Positions 14,865 to 20,958 of a stretch of DNA of 26,651 bases are shown here, one piece after another; within the stretch, counting starts at the first letter, position 1; each line of letters begins with the position of its first letter. The DNA is taken from the NCBI GenBank assembly GCA_964489295.1, contig CAZAXT010000011.1:1-26651 (forward strand). The letters are read 5' to 3'. The notes beneath the pieces are model-generated. The model made no database searches. It saw only the letters and a program-made list of their open reading frames with translations, and had not been told where the DNA came from. The stretch is from QS-5-54-17 sp964489295. Its GTDB lineage: Bacteria > Patescibacteriota > Saccharimonadia > QS-5-54-17. The position numbers were made by a program, and so were the translations under genes.

Positions 14865-15332
14865 ATGAACGAATTCGTAGCCAAAAAACTCGGTGAAGTA
14901 TTAGCGTTTTCCAATGTCGGCACGGAGTTGTTTGAACGGAGCGACTCAACGCTCAAGGAAGCTTTCTCTGATTTTGACGAAATCAAGCAGACATTCCAGG
15001 AACAAGCATCGAACATCAAGCAATTCGCTGATACGAGCGGCGTGTCAGAAACGACTGAGAACAAAGCCCAAGCTACCGGTGATAAACTCCGTGGCATGAT
15101 GGAGACGTACATTGGTGACGAATGGGATAACTTGGCCGAATTACTCGAGTGGCTCGGCTTTTTTGAGGGTGCTGCTGTCGTACACTGGCGGGTTATCGAA
15201 GGTGCGGCTGAAGCCGGGAATGACGAATTAATGCAACAATTCGCGGCCGACGGTGCTGATTTTCGTCAGGATCTACTTCACCGAGTGCAGGAAGAAATCA
15301 AAAAGGTCGGCTCTAAACGAGCACAACAATAA
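14865..15332 (+). CDS. Helical protein, possibly a four-helix bundle, unknown function
   Basis: The 155-aa protein is predicted to be almost entirely alpha-helical, with no membrane segment, and rich in Glu, Ala and Gln. Its layout (helices at about 2-25, 28-57, 66-97, 98-117, 119-147) suggests a four- or five-helix bundle. EGAAVVHW at 101-108 recalls ferritin-like helices, but the diagnostic ExxH pair is not seen, so iron binding is unproven. The start at 14865 is chosen because AGGA (14853-14856) lies 8 nt upstream; ATGs at 14787 and 14856 lie before or within it. It has its own extended -10 promoter and ends 6 nt from the convergent PEBP gene. Confidence 0.75.
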   Translation: MNEFVAKKLGEVLAFSNVGTELFERSDSTLKEAFSDFDEIKQTFQEQASNIKQFADTSGVSETTENKAQATGDKLRGMMETYIGDEWDNLAELLEWLGFFEGAAVVHWRVIEGAAEAGNDELMQQFAADGADFRQDLLHRVQEEIKKVGSKRAQQ

Positions 15333-15338
15333 CTCTCC

Positions 15339-15797
15339 TTAGGCTTTTTGATACGTACCGATCAACTCGGTCTGGACGATGACATGTCCGGCCAAAGCGT
15401 TTTCTACGGATTCTTTATCACTTCCTTCTGATAAATCCAGCTTTGTATCAAGTGCGTATAACCTGAAGAAATAACGATGACTGCCCGTTGGTGGACACGG
15501 GCCCATGTACTCGGGTTTTCCGGTGCTGTTCGCTCCGATGCTGGCGTTCTGCAGTGTAGAGTTTTCGGGAATCTCGTGTAGCTGGGGCGGTATATTCCAA
15601 ATAATCCAATGATCAAACGTGATACCGGGTCCATTGGGGTCGGTGGCCGCATCCGGATCATCACAGAGTAGAACCAAACTTACTGCTTCCGAAGGAATGC
15701 CATCAATGACCAGTGGCGGATTAATGTCATCTCCTTGGCAGGTATGTTTAGCCGGTATAGGTCCGTTGTGTTCGAATGCGGTGCTCGTAAGTCGCAT
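15339..15797 (-). CDS. YbhB/YbcL family PEBP (Raf kinase inhibitor-like) protein
   Basis: Bacterial members of the phosphatidylethanolamine-binding protein fold are small cytoplasmic or periplasmic proteins of poorly defined ligand-binding function. The 152-aa product has the normal length and motifs: MRLTSTAFEHNGPIPAKHTCQ at the start, LLCDDPDA near residue 44, FDHWIIWNIP near 61, GPCPPTGSHRYFFRLYALD near 98 and VIVQTELIGTY at the end. There is no signal peptide, so it is probably cytoplasmic. GGAGGG (complement of 15801-15806) precedes the start by 4 nt. It is convergent with the helical-protein gene and divergent from tRNA-Gly. Confidence 0.93.
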   Translation of the reverse strand: MRLTSTAFEHNGPIPAKHTCQGDDINPPLVIDGIPSEAVSLVLLCDDPDAATDPNGPGITFDHWIIWNIPPQLHEIPENSTLQNASIGANSTGKPEYMGPCPPTGSHRYFFRLYALDTKLDLSEGSDKESVENALAGHVIVQTELIGTYQKA

Positions 15798-15862
15798 ATT
15801 CCCTCCGTGGTTTCCTTCTTATATTGTAACAACATTGCGTATCTACTCTCGAGTCGCCCTCT

Positions 15863-15870
15863 GATATAAT
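15863..15870 (+). promoter_or_regulatory. tRNA-Gly promoter -10 region
   Basis: A perfect TATAAT (15865-15870) preceded by TGA (extended -10 form) ends 10 nt before the tRNA. No clear -35 at 17 nt. Confidence 0.6.
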
Positions 15871-15880
15871 TTGCACGGAA

Positions 15881-15954
15881 GCGGGATTAGTTCAGCGGCA
15901 GAATGCCAGCCTTCCAAGCTGGAGACACCGGTTCGAATCCGGTATCCCGCACCA
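15881..15954 (+). tRNA. tRNA-Gly (anticodon TCC)
   Basis: 74-nt cloverleaf: acceptor GCGGGAT/ATCCCGC, anticodon stem CCAGC/GCTGG with loop CTTCCAA (anticodon TCC), T arm ACCGG-TTCGAAT-CCGGT, discriminator A and encoded CCA (15952-15954). Confidence 0.97.
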
Positions 15955-16004
15955 GGTACTCGATATTTTCTCAGATTGACAACAACGTTATACGCATCTG
16001 GTGG

Positions 16005-16040
16005 AAAGCTTAATACGAAGCTTTATCAGGTCACTGATAA
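16005..16040. repeat. Two overlapping stem-loops between tRNA-Gly and tRNA-Arg(TCT)
   Basis: AAAGCTT (16005-16011) pairs with AAGCTTT (16018-16024). TTATCA (16023-16028) pairs with TGATAA (16035-16040). The two hairpins share two bases and so compete. Function unknown; no T-run follows. Confidence 0.4.
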
Positions 16041-16046
16041 GTTACG

Positions 16047-16079
16047 ATACTTAATACTCAATACTAAATACTCTATACT
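16047..16079. repeat. Heptamer array ATACTNN upstream of tRNA-Arg(TCT)
   Basis: Four and two-thirds copies of a 7-bp unit: ATACTTA, ATACTCA, ATACTAA, ATACTCT, ATACT. The final copy forms TATACT (16074-16079), which is placed as a -10 box 9 nt before tRNA-Arg(TCT). A related array of the same 33-bp length lies at 20752-20784 (28 of 33 positions identical by eye). Confidence 0.7.
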
Positions 16080-16088
16080 GCCTAATAG

Positions 16089-16165
16089 GCCCCGGTAGCT
16101 CAATCGGATAGAGCAATGGAGTTCTAACCCATGTGTTGGAGGTTCGAGTCCTCCCCGGGGCACCA
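16089..16165 (+). tRNA. tRNA-Arg (anticodon TCT)
   Basis: 77-nt cloverleaf: acceptor GCCCCGG/CCGGGGC, anticodon stem ATGGA/CCCAT (one A-C mismatch next to the loop), loop GTTCTAA (anticodon TCT), T arm GGAGG-TTCGAGT-CCTCC, discriminator A and encoded CCA. Reads AGA codons. Confidence 0.95.
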
Positions 16166-16428
16166 CTCGGAATATGTGTATAATTTCACTCAATACAATA
16201 CCAACTAAACCGGTGTCTGCTCCGCACAGAATCGTTCGGGGCTTGGCATTGACTTCAATTTCACACATTCTTTTTCCGGCCGAAACAGCGAAATTGCATA
16301 CTTCGTAATGGTGCATAGGTATCGTCTCAAGTAACGTGCTACCAGCTGCGCAAGAGTATGAAGCGGGCTAATAATATACACATGAAATGTATGTTATGGT
16401 GGAGGTATAAATAAAAGGAGTCATAATT
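16166..16428. other. Intergenic region after tRNA-Arg(TCT)
   Basis: No convincing gene. TATAAT at 16179-16184 is a perfect -10 without a -35. A ten-codon open frame at 16382-16414, ending before the ribosome-binding site of the next gene, could be a leader peptide but has no ribosome-binding site of its own. The minus-strand open frame across this gap continues through the tRNA and is not credible. Confidence 0.5.
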
Positions 16429-16644
16429 ATGGCTACGGAAGACGATCAACAACAAGTACAAACGGATCAAGACCAGCCGCAACAAGCGGAGCAGCCTGAT
16501 AAGCTTGGTAATGAAGCCGAGGCGCTTGGCCAAAAACAAACCCAGGAGGGCGGCGAAAACCGGACTGCCAAAAACGTTCTCGCTGTCATCGCCGGTGTAG
16601 CCGTGGTTGCCTTGCTCGTATGGCTTGTCATGTCAATGATGTAA
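16429..16644 (+). CDS. Small tail-anchored membrane protein, Gln/Glu-rich
   Basis: A 71-aa protein preceded by AAAAGGAG (16413-16420) at 8 nt, one of the best ribosome-binding sites in the window. Residues 1-46 are hydrophilic, very rich in Gln, Asp and Glu (DDQQQVQTDQDQPQQ). Residues ~49-71 form a single hydrophobic helix (VLAVIAGVAVVALLVWLVM) at the extreme C-terminus. This is a tail-anchored topology with the disordered part probably cytoplasmic. No family is recognised. A terminator follows, so it is monocistronic. Confidence 0.75.
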   Translation: MATEDDQQQVQTDQDQPQQAEQPDKLGNEAEALGQKQTQEGGENRTAKNVLAVIAGVAVVALLVWLVMSMM

Positions 16645-16711
16645 ATTTATTTTCACAATAAACACATTCATCATCTGACTAATCTGCCAACGAAAAGAGA
16701 TAATCTGCCTG

Positions 16712-16736
16712 ACCCTGTTCGGAGCAGGGTGGTTTT
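16712..16736 (+). terminator. Intrinsic terminator after the tail-anchored protein gene
   Basis: ACCCTG (16712-16717) and CAGGGT (16725-16730) form a 6-bp stem with a 7-nt loop, followed by GGTTTT (16731-16736). It lies 67 nt after the stop. The arm sequence ACCCTG/CAGGGT recurs in the longer palindrome at 16746-16786. Confidence 0.65.
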
Positions 16737-16745
16737 ATAGACTCA

Positions 16746-16786
16746 AACCCTGTTTAATTATATTATAATCATAATTAAACAGGGTT
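16746..16786. promoter_or_regulatory. 16-bp perfect palindrome with a -10 box in its loop
   Basis: AACCCTGTTTAATTAT (16746-16761) is the exact reverse complement of 16771-16786, with a 9-nt loop containing TATAAT (16764-16769). The loop also reads TATAAT on the other strand. The right arm contains AGGG (16781-16784), the only ribosome-binding-site candidate for the gene at 16793. It looks like an operator straddling the promoter of that gene. In RNA made from upstream it would hide the ribosome-binding site. Confidence 0.65.
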
Positions 16787-16792
16787 ATTCGT

Positions 16793-17659
16793 ATGGAATC
16801 GGGGGTACGCGTTGGCGTGTGGAACGTATGTGGTGCTTTGAGCGATGATGAGCGCGCAGAGCGTGCGGTAGAAGAAATCAAAAGCTCAGATGCAGATATC
16901 TTTGTTTTACCCGAAGCAACGAAAAATAACCAGGTTTCTGAATATGCGATCAACACGCGGGACCATACACTCAGGGCTTTAAATAGTGAAGGATATACGT
17001 ACAACATCCTTTCTTGCGCGTATGAAGATATTCATGAAGAAACGGATCACCGGCCGGATTATAAGCTTTGGGTCCTTAGCAGATTGGCAGTACAAAGTTG
17101 TGTAAAGCGAGCTGGAATCAGAAATTATCTTTCGCTGGGTGTTACTGAGAACGGAAAAGACCCATTACGCATCGATGGCGTGCATCTTGATGATAGAACT
17201 GAAATAAGTCGCATCAACGCAGCCATGGATTTGGCCGGTCAAGATTTCGATATTGATGCACCCCGGGTTGTCGCCGGAGATTTCAATGCGCTGGACAAAA
17301 AGGACAGAGAGGCGAAAATGTACCGAAGCAATGCTTTCAGGGCTTTAGCGCGTTTAATGCCACAAGAACGAATTCGATATGCCGGTGAGCGACTGCATGA
17401 GATGGGTTACGGTACTACTATGAAGATTATGAAGGAGTTTGGGTTTGAGGATGCCGACAAAAAACACTTATCGACTGCCTTGCTCGGGAGGTTTGCCGTA
17501 CTTGGTCACTTAGACAAGATTTTGTATTCACAACATAACGCAAGGGCTGAGAATTTCCTCAGACATCATCGATGGAACACCCGGGAACGACCCGTTTCTG
17601 ATCATTGCGCGATTTCTGCGATCATACACGCGGACGACAGCACCAAAACATACTTTTAA
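16793..17659 (+). CDS. Endonuclease/exonuclease/phosphatase (EEP) family protein
   Basis: EEP enzymes are metal-dependent phosphodiesterases or phosphatases (DNase I, ExoIII, sphingomyelinase types). The 288-aa product keeps the full catalytic set: WNV (N11), LPEAT (E41, metal), GVHLDD (H131), AGDFNALD (D163, N165), HLDKIL (D241) and SDH (D270, H271). No signal peptide or membrane segment is present, so it should act in the cytoplasm. The substrate may be nucleic acid, a phospholipid head group or a small phosphoester. A helical insertion (~172-222) between GDFN and HLDK is larger than in minimal EEP proteins. Transcription appears to start inside the palindrome just upstream. tRNA-His follows after 34 nt. 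Confidence 0.85.
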   Translation: MESGVRVGVWNVCGALSDDERAERAVEEIKSSDADIFVLPEATKNNQVSEYAINTRDHTLRALNSEGYTYNILSCAYEDIHEETDHRPDYKLWVLSRLAVQSCVKRAGIRNYLSLGVTENGKDPLRIDGVHLDDRTEISRINAAMDLAGQDFDIDAPRVVAGDFNALDKKDREAKMYRSNAFRALARLMPQERIRYAGERLHEMGYGTTMKIMKEFGFEDADKKHLSTALLGRFAVLGHLDKILYSQHNARAENFLRHHRWNTRERPVSDHCAISAIIHADDSTKTYF

Positions 17660-17676
17660 GAAAATTTTGAATCCAG

Positions 17677-17682
17677 TATACT
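17677..17682 (+). promoter_or_regulatory. -10 box of tRNA-His
   Basis: TATACT ends 11 nt before the tRNA. The -35 position (about 17654) overlaps the last codons of the EEP gene and is weak (TTTTAA). Confidence 0.5.
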
Positions 17683-17693
17683 TACAGGGACGT

Positions 17694-17771
17694 GGCGGGT
17701 GTAGCTCAGCAGGTTAGAGCGTCAGATTGTGGCTCTGAAGGTCGTGGGTTCAAATCCCATCACTCGCCCCA
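17694..17771 (+). tRNA. tRNA-His (anticodon GTG)
   Basis: The sequence encodes the histidine-specific extra base G-1 (17694), able to pair with C73 (17768). Acceptor stem 17695-17701 pairs with 17761-17767, including one G-T pair. Anticodon stem TCAGA/TCTGA with loop TTGTGGC gives anticodon GTG. T arm GTGGG-TTCAAAT-CCCAT, encoded CCA at 17769-17771. The G-1:C73 pair confirms identity. Confidence 0.97.
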
Positions 17772-17868
17772 TTATATTCCTAGCTTTTTCAGAGATATCG
17801 CGAAGACATTTGTCTCCTGTTTTAATCCTTCACTATTAAACGATCACTTAATTTGGTGCTAGCAATAT

Positions 17869-17897
17869 TTTAAATGGCTTGTTGTAGCTGTTATAAT
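17869..17897 (+). promoter_or_regulatory. Promoter of the YggT gene
   Basis: TTTAAA (17869-17874), a 17-nt spacer and a perfect TATAAT (17892-17897) preceded by TGT (extended -10). The leader of ~20 nt carries GAGGTG (17916-17921). Confidence 0.6.
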
Positions 17898-17925
17898 AAA
17901 AGTATAGTAAGCAGCGAGGTGTATT

Positions 17926-18246
17926 ATGCAACGCGCAGCAGAGTTAGTAAAAGGCCTGACAAATCTTTTCATCGGGATCGTTGAAGTATTTCTCGGGGTA
18001 AGGTTTCTGTTTCGACTGCTTGGGGCGAATCCGAACAACGGATTCGTATCGTGGCTATACGAGGTATCCGGCCAACTTCTTGAACCGTTCCGGGGTATTT
18101 TTCCGGTTGAAGCCGTTGAACCCGGTTATGTGCTTGAATTTTCGACGCTTTTCGCCATGGTGGCGTACGGTTTGCTCGGTTTTCTCGTTTTGACGCTGGT
18201 TGATGCTCTATTACCGGACGACAAACGGCGCGAAAAGTCTGAATAA
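17926..18246 (+). CDS. YggT family membrane protein
   Basis: YggT proteins are small integral membrane proteins of uncertain function, often linked to cell division or osmotic tolerance. The 106-aa product has two hydrophobic segments (about residues 10-32 and 70-93). Between them is the family motif FLFRLLGANPNNGFVSWLYE, then LLEPFRGIFP. Length is normal for a single-repeat member. GAGG (17916-17919), extending to GAGGTG (17916-17921), precedes the ATG. It is convergent with murA across a 68-nt gap that shows no strong terminator. Confidence 0.88.
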   Translation: MQRAAELVKGLTNLFIGIVEVFLGVRFLFRLLGANPNNGFVSWLYEVSGQLLEPFRGIFPVEAVEPGYVLEFSTLFAMVAYGLLGFLVLTLVDALLPDDKRREKSE

Positions 18247-18314
18247 CTCAAGGAGTTGCGCGCCTACCAAGCCGGGAAGTAACGCCGGTCAGGTAAAACA
18301 TGTAAGTCTTGGGT

Positions 18315-19613
18315 TTATTCGTGGGCGAAATCCGCACCGATAGCAGATAGCTTATCCAGTAGCGCGTCATATCCTCGAAGTAGGTGATCGACGCCATCAA
18401 GCGTTGATGTGCCGTCAGCGACCAACGCCGCGATTACATGTGCCATACCAGCCCGGATGTCAGGGATGTCAATTTCGGTCGCATTCAACGGTGTAGGCCC
18501 CTGGATGATAGCACTGTGTTTATGAGCCAATCCTTTGAATCTACACTCCAGCTCTCCAAGACATTTAGTAAACAGGGCAATGTTTGCTCCCATATGATTG
18601 AGTGAGTCGGTATACCCAAAACGGTCTTCATAAACCGTTTCGTGGAGTACCGAGAGGCCATGGGACTGGGTAAGGATAACAACCAATGGTTGTTGCCAAT
18701 CAGTGGAAAATCCAGGCCAGGTTTCCGTCTCAAGCTCAACGCCCGATAGGCCGTTTTCGCCACGACGAAACACGATTCCGTTATTTCGTACTTCATAATC
18801 TCCTCCAATACGCCGGAGGGTGTTTAAGAACGTACTCAAATCATCCTGTTTGGCATTCTCTACCACGATTTCTCCGTTGCTGGCGATAGCCGCCGCCGCG
18901 TATGATGCGGCCTCGAGTCGGTCTGGCATAACCGTATAGGAAGCTCCATGAAGTCTATCCACACCATCGATCAAGATCACTCGATTGGCTCGGAATTCGA
19001 TGATGGCACCCATTTGCTGCAAAAGCTTTATAAGGTCCAGTATCTCTGGCTCGGTAGCTGCGTTCTCGATTCGGGTTCTTCCATGAGCCAGCGTAGCAGC
19101 GAGTAGGATGTTTTCGGTCGCGCCAACGCTTGGGTACGGAAGCCGGATGGACGTGCCGTGCAGTTGTGACGTTTCCGCATAGTAGCCGGTATCGTCATTG
19201 GTAATCGTCGCTCCCATCTGTTCTAGTGATTGGATATGGTAATTCACGGGCCGGGGGCCGATCTTGTCCCCTTCCAGTATCGGAACTTCAGCATTCCCGG
19301 TTCGGTGTAAGAGCGGGCTGAGTGCAAGTACTGATATCCGGTTTTTGCGCGAAAGCTGCTTAACGCTAGTGTTGGTTATTTCCGGGGTATGTATGCGTAG
19401 CGTATTGTCAGGTCGCTCAACTTCTGCCCCGACGGTTTCAAGAATTTCCTGGGTAACGTCGACATCACCGATGTTGGGAACGTTGTACAGCGTAACCGGT
19501 TCATCGGTTAAAAGAGCAGCGATCATCATTTTCGTAACCGCGTTTTTGGCTCCGCTGACGCTGATTTCTCCACTGAGCGGTTTGCCGCCCGTGATTTTTA
19601 ATCGTTGGGTCAT
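18315..19613 (-). CDS. murA: UDP-N-acetylglucosamine 1-carboxyvinyltransferase MurA, Asp at the Cys115 position
   Basis: First committed step of peptidoglycan synthesis: transfers enolpyruvate from PEP to UDP-GlcNAc in the cytoplasm. The 432-aa product follows MurA throughout: SGAKNA (K23, N24), LALSPLL, IGPRPVNYHIQSLEQMGA, PSVGATENILLAATLA, ENAATEPEI, VMPDRLEAASY, STDWQQP, RFGYTDSLNHMGA and RGYDALLDKL. The catalytic loop reads LEGDKIGPRP. Asp116 stands where E. coli has Cys115, the residue alkylated by fosfomycin. Cys-to-Asp enzymes (Mycobacterium, Chlamydia) stay active and are fosfomycin-insensitive. The arginine next to it (R121) is kept. The gene has no ribosome-binding site and its -10 box lies 7 nt upstream of the ATG, so it is probably leaderless. 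EPSP synthase (AroA) is the related alternative, but the motifs favour MurA. Confidence 0.95.
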   Translation of the reverse strand: MTQRLKITGGKPLSGEISVSGAKNAVTKMMIAALLTDEPVTLYNVPNIGDVDVTQEILETVGAEVERPDNTLRIHTPEITNTSVKQLSRKNRISVLALSPLLHRTGNAEVPILEGDKIGPRPVNYHIQSLEQMGATITNDDTGYYAETSQLHGTSIRLPYPSVGATENILLAATLAHGRTRIENAATEPEILDLIKLLQQMGAIIEFRANRVILIDGVDRLHGASYTVMPDRLEAASYAAAAIASNGEIVVENAKQDDLSTFLNTLRRIGGDYEVRNNGIVFRRGENGLSGVELETETWPGFSTDWQQPLVVILTQSHGLSVLHETVYEDRFGYTDSLNHMGANIALFTKCLGELECRFKGLAHKHSAIIQGPTPLNATEIDIPDIRAGMAHVIAALVADGTSTLDGVDHLLRGYDALLDKLSAIGADFAHE

Positions 19614-19620
19614 ACACGAT

Positions 19621-19626
19621 ATTGTA
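19621..19626 (-). promoter_or_regulatory. -10 box of murA, leaderless arrangement
   Basis: On the minus strand TACAAT (complement of 19621-19626) ends 7 nt before the murA ATG. No clear -35 was found. Confidence 0.5.
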
Positions 19627-19670
19627 ACGCGCCGGTCGATATATGGATAGCCAGTATAGGGGAGATTTCA

Positions 19671-20318
19671 TCAGAAATAAAACTTGGAATAGATCACATC
19701 CAATAATACGTATTCGTCGGCCATGAGACGGCGTGTGGTACTTTCGGCTGCTGCAATCAGCCCGTAATCCATCACATCTACGGAGGGTGGATAGAGGGAT
19801 GTCTGCTGTCTTTGAAGGGGCATCGTTTCGAGCCCCCAATAATGATTAACAGTGTGGTGATCATATATGAAGTCGTGTCGTGAAGGGAGTGTGCGCAACG
19901 TACCATCCCGTCTTTCCGGGGGAGCCATGGACGGCATCACCGTGTTACCAGCTTTGTATTGCAACAGTTTTGGTTGCATAATGCTGTACTCCTTACTCCT
20001 TCGGGTTTGAGTTTCACGGTGAAGCATTAAAAGAAATTCATACTGTTTCGTTTCAAACGAAGATAAGTATGTGGATATCGAGTTATTGTATTCATTGTTC
20101 CATACCCGTAAAAAGTCGGACATACAGTCCCTGTAGTTATCCTGTGTTTCCATTATGTTCTCCAGAGAGGTGTAGCCTAAACCGTCATGGAGCGCATTTC
20201 CCCACGCAAACCGTAGTTCTTCGCGTCTGAAGTCAAGGGATTTTAATGCATTGCCATACTGTTCTTTTGAGTTTGTAGGTTCGGTGTTGCGCTCGGATTC
20301 TGGTTGATAATCGCTCAT
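19671..20318 (-). CDS. Hypothetical protein, 215 aa
   Basis: I do not recognise a family. The protein has a polar N-terminus, a long helical, aromatic-rich middle (about residues 25-105) and a C-terminal third with few helices (about 125-185, many Pro, His and Arg) before a short helix (AAAESTTRRLMADEY). It shows no membrane segment, signal peptide or cysteine cluster; Met, Tyr, Arg and Gln are frequent. Upstream on the minus strand TATTAT (20332-20327) ends 8 nt before the ATG and no ribosome-binding site is visible. The codon use is not unusual and no other frame is longer, so it is probably real. murA lies 57 nt downstream on the same strand. Confidence 0.6.
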   Translation of the reverse strand: MSDYQPESERNTEPTNSKEQYGNALKSLDFRREELRFAWGNALHDGLGYTSLENIMETQDNYRDCMSDFLRVWNNEYNNSISTYLSSFETKQYEFLLMLHRETQTRRSKEYSIMQPKLLQYKAGNTVMPSMAPPERRDGTLRTLPSRHDFIYDHHTVNHYWGLETMPLQRQQTSLYPPSVDVMDYGLIAAAESTTRRLMADEYVLLDVIYSKFYF

Positions 20319-20332
20319 CGGTTTATATAATA
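20304..20332. promoter_or_regulatory. Divergent promoter pair with overlapping -10 boxes
   Basis: On the + strand TTGATA (20304-20309), a 16-nt spacer and a perfect TATAAT (20326-20331) make one of the best promoters in the window. There is no protein gene downstream, only the candidate RNA at 20338. On the minus strand TATTAT (20332-20327) overlaps it and can drive the 215-aa protein gene. Confidence 0.65.
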
Positions 20333-20337
20333 CCGTT

Positions 20338-20474
20338 TCAGAAGTTATTGTGTAGAGTACTACGGATGTTTTACATACAGTTTCAGTTGCACCAACACCT
20401 GGTTGCCACGCATACTGTCACTGAAGGCGTCGTTTACATAACGATCCGTAGTCTGTCTGGTATTCCAGACTTTT
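20338..20474 (+). ncRNA. Candidate structured small RNA
   Basis: A ~137-nt transcript is predicted from the promoter at 20304-20331 to the hairpin ending at 20474. It has nested helices: ACTACGGAT (20359-20367) with ATCCGTAGT (20444-20452), TTCAGT (20382-20387) with ACTGAA (20420-20425), and CAAC (20393-20396) with GTTG (20402-20405). TTTACATA occurs in both strands of the internal loop (20370-20377, 20433-20440). I see no SRP RNA, RNase P or tmRNA signature; a 6S-like rod is conceivable but unproven. The alternative is a long leader of tRNA-Arg(CCG), which begins 4 nt later. Confidence 0.35.
20455..20474 (+). terminator. Hairpin plus T-run before tRNA-Arg(CCG)
   Basis: GTCTGG (20455-20460), loop TATT, CCAGAC (20465-20470), then TTTT (20471-20474). 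This is a compact intrinsic terminator with a short U-tract. It also contains TGG-TATTCC, which could be a poor extended -10 for the tRNA starting at 20478, so the site may be promoter rather than terminator. Confidence 0.5.
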
Positions 20475-20477
20475 AAT

Positions 20478-20554
<77 letters not shown>

Positions 20555-20721
20555 CTCGATGCGTCCCACCCAAGATAGACTTGCTCGTGGTAAACCGGCC
20601 TCCACCGCCACGCTTACTGAGCAACAGTCGCCGTATCGAGTAATCTCGATCTCGGTGATGCTAAACACTTTTAGGAACGAATATAGGGCCATACGGTTTT
20701 AAGTATCGTGCCGTATTTTTT
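20555..20721 (+). ncRNA. Possible structured RNA or tRNA trailer after tRNA-Arg(CCG)
   Basis: No credible protein. Nested pairing is visible: ACTCGAT (20554-20560) with ATCGAGT (20635-20641), TTGCTC (20581-20586) with GAGCAA (20619-20624), and GTAA (20590-20593) with TTAC (20614-20617). The region ends at a good intrinsic terminator (20691-20721). It would be co-transcribed with the tRNA as a ~167-nt trailer, or released as a separate RNA by tRNA 3' processing. Function unknown. Confidence 0.3.
20691..20721 (+). terminator. Intrinsic terminator downstream of tRNA-Arg(CCG)
   Basis: ATACGG (20691-20696) and CCGTAT (20711-20716) form a 6-bp stem with a 14-nt loop, followed by a T-run to 20721. 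It is the clearest terminator in the window and ends the tRNA-Arg(CCG) transcript. Confidence 0.7.
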
Positions 20722-20751
20722 GCAAGTTCGCTGAAAATTAAATACTCTCCT

Positions 20752-20784
20752 ATACTTAATACTTGATACATAATGCTCTATACT
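20752..20784. repeat. Second heptamer array (ATACTNN)
   Basis: Units ATACTTA, ATACTTG, ATACATA, ATGCTCT, ATACT in strict 7-bp phase, the same 33-bp length as the array at 16047-16079 and matching it at 28 of 33 positions. It ends in TATACT (20779-20784), 49 nt before tRNA-Arg(TCG). An out-of-phase ATACTCT precedes it at 20742. Confidence 0.65.
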
Positions 20785-20833
20785 TGGAAACGGGCGTTCG
20801 TATTTCAAGGAACAAACTCCACATTTTTAATGC

Positions 20834-20910
20834 GCCCCCGTAGCTCAGTGGATTAGAGCGTCTGGCTTCGGACCAGAAGGTCGTAGGTTCGAATCCTACC
20901 GGGGGTACCA
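20834..20910 (+). tRNA. tRNA-Arg (anticodon TCG)
   Basis: 77-nt cloverleaf: acceptor GCCCCCG/CGGGGGT with a G1-T72 wobble, anticodon stem TCTGG/CCAGA with loop CTTCGGA (anticodon TCG), T arm GTAGG-TTCGAAT-CCTAC, discriminator A and encoded CCA. The first acceptor pair being G-T is unusual. tRNA-Lys(CTT) follows 72 nt later. Confidence 0.95.
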
Positions 20911-20958
20911 AAACTTGAAAACAACGGAACAGAATAGCTTAAAGTCACTCTTTTCCTA

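Noticed and set aside
16026..16316. Minus-strand 96-codon frame across tRNA-Arg(TCT)
   Set aside because: It reads through the tRNA antisense (GGLEPPTHG pattern) and through the heptamer array; no ribosome-binding site.
20338..20474. Identification of the candidate RNA as SRP RNA, tmRNA or RNase P RNA
   Set aside because: None of the conserved sequence signatures of these RNAs is present, and the size does not suit tmRNA or RNase P.
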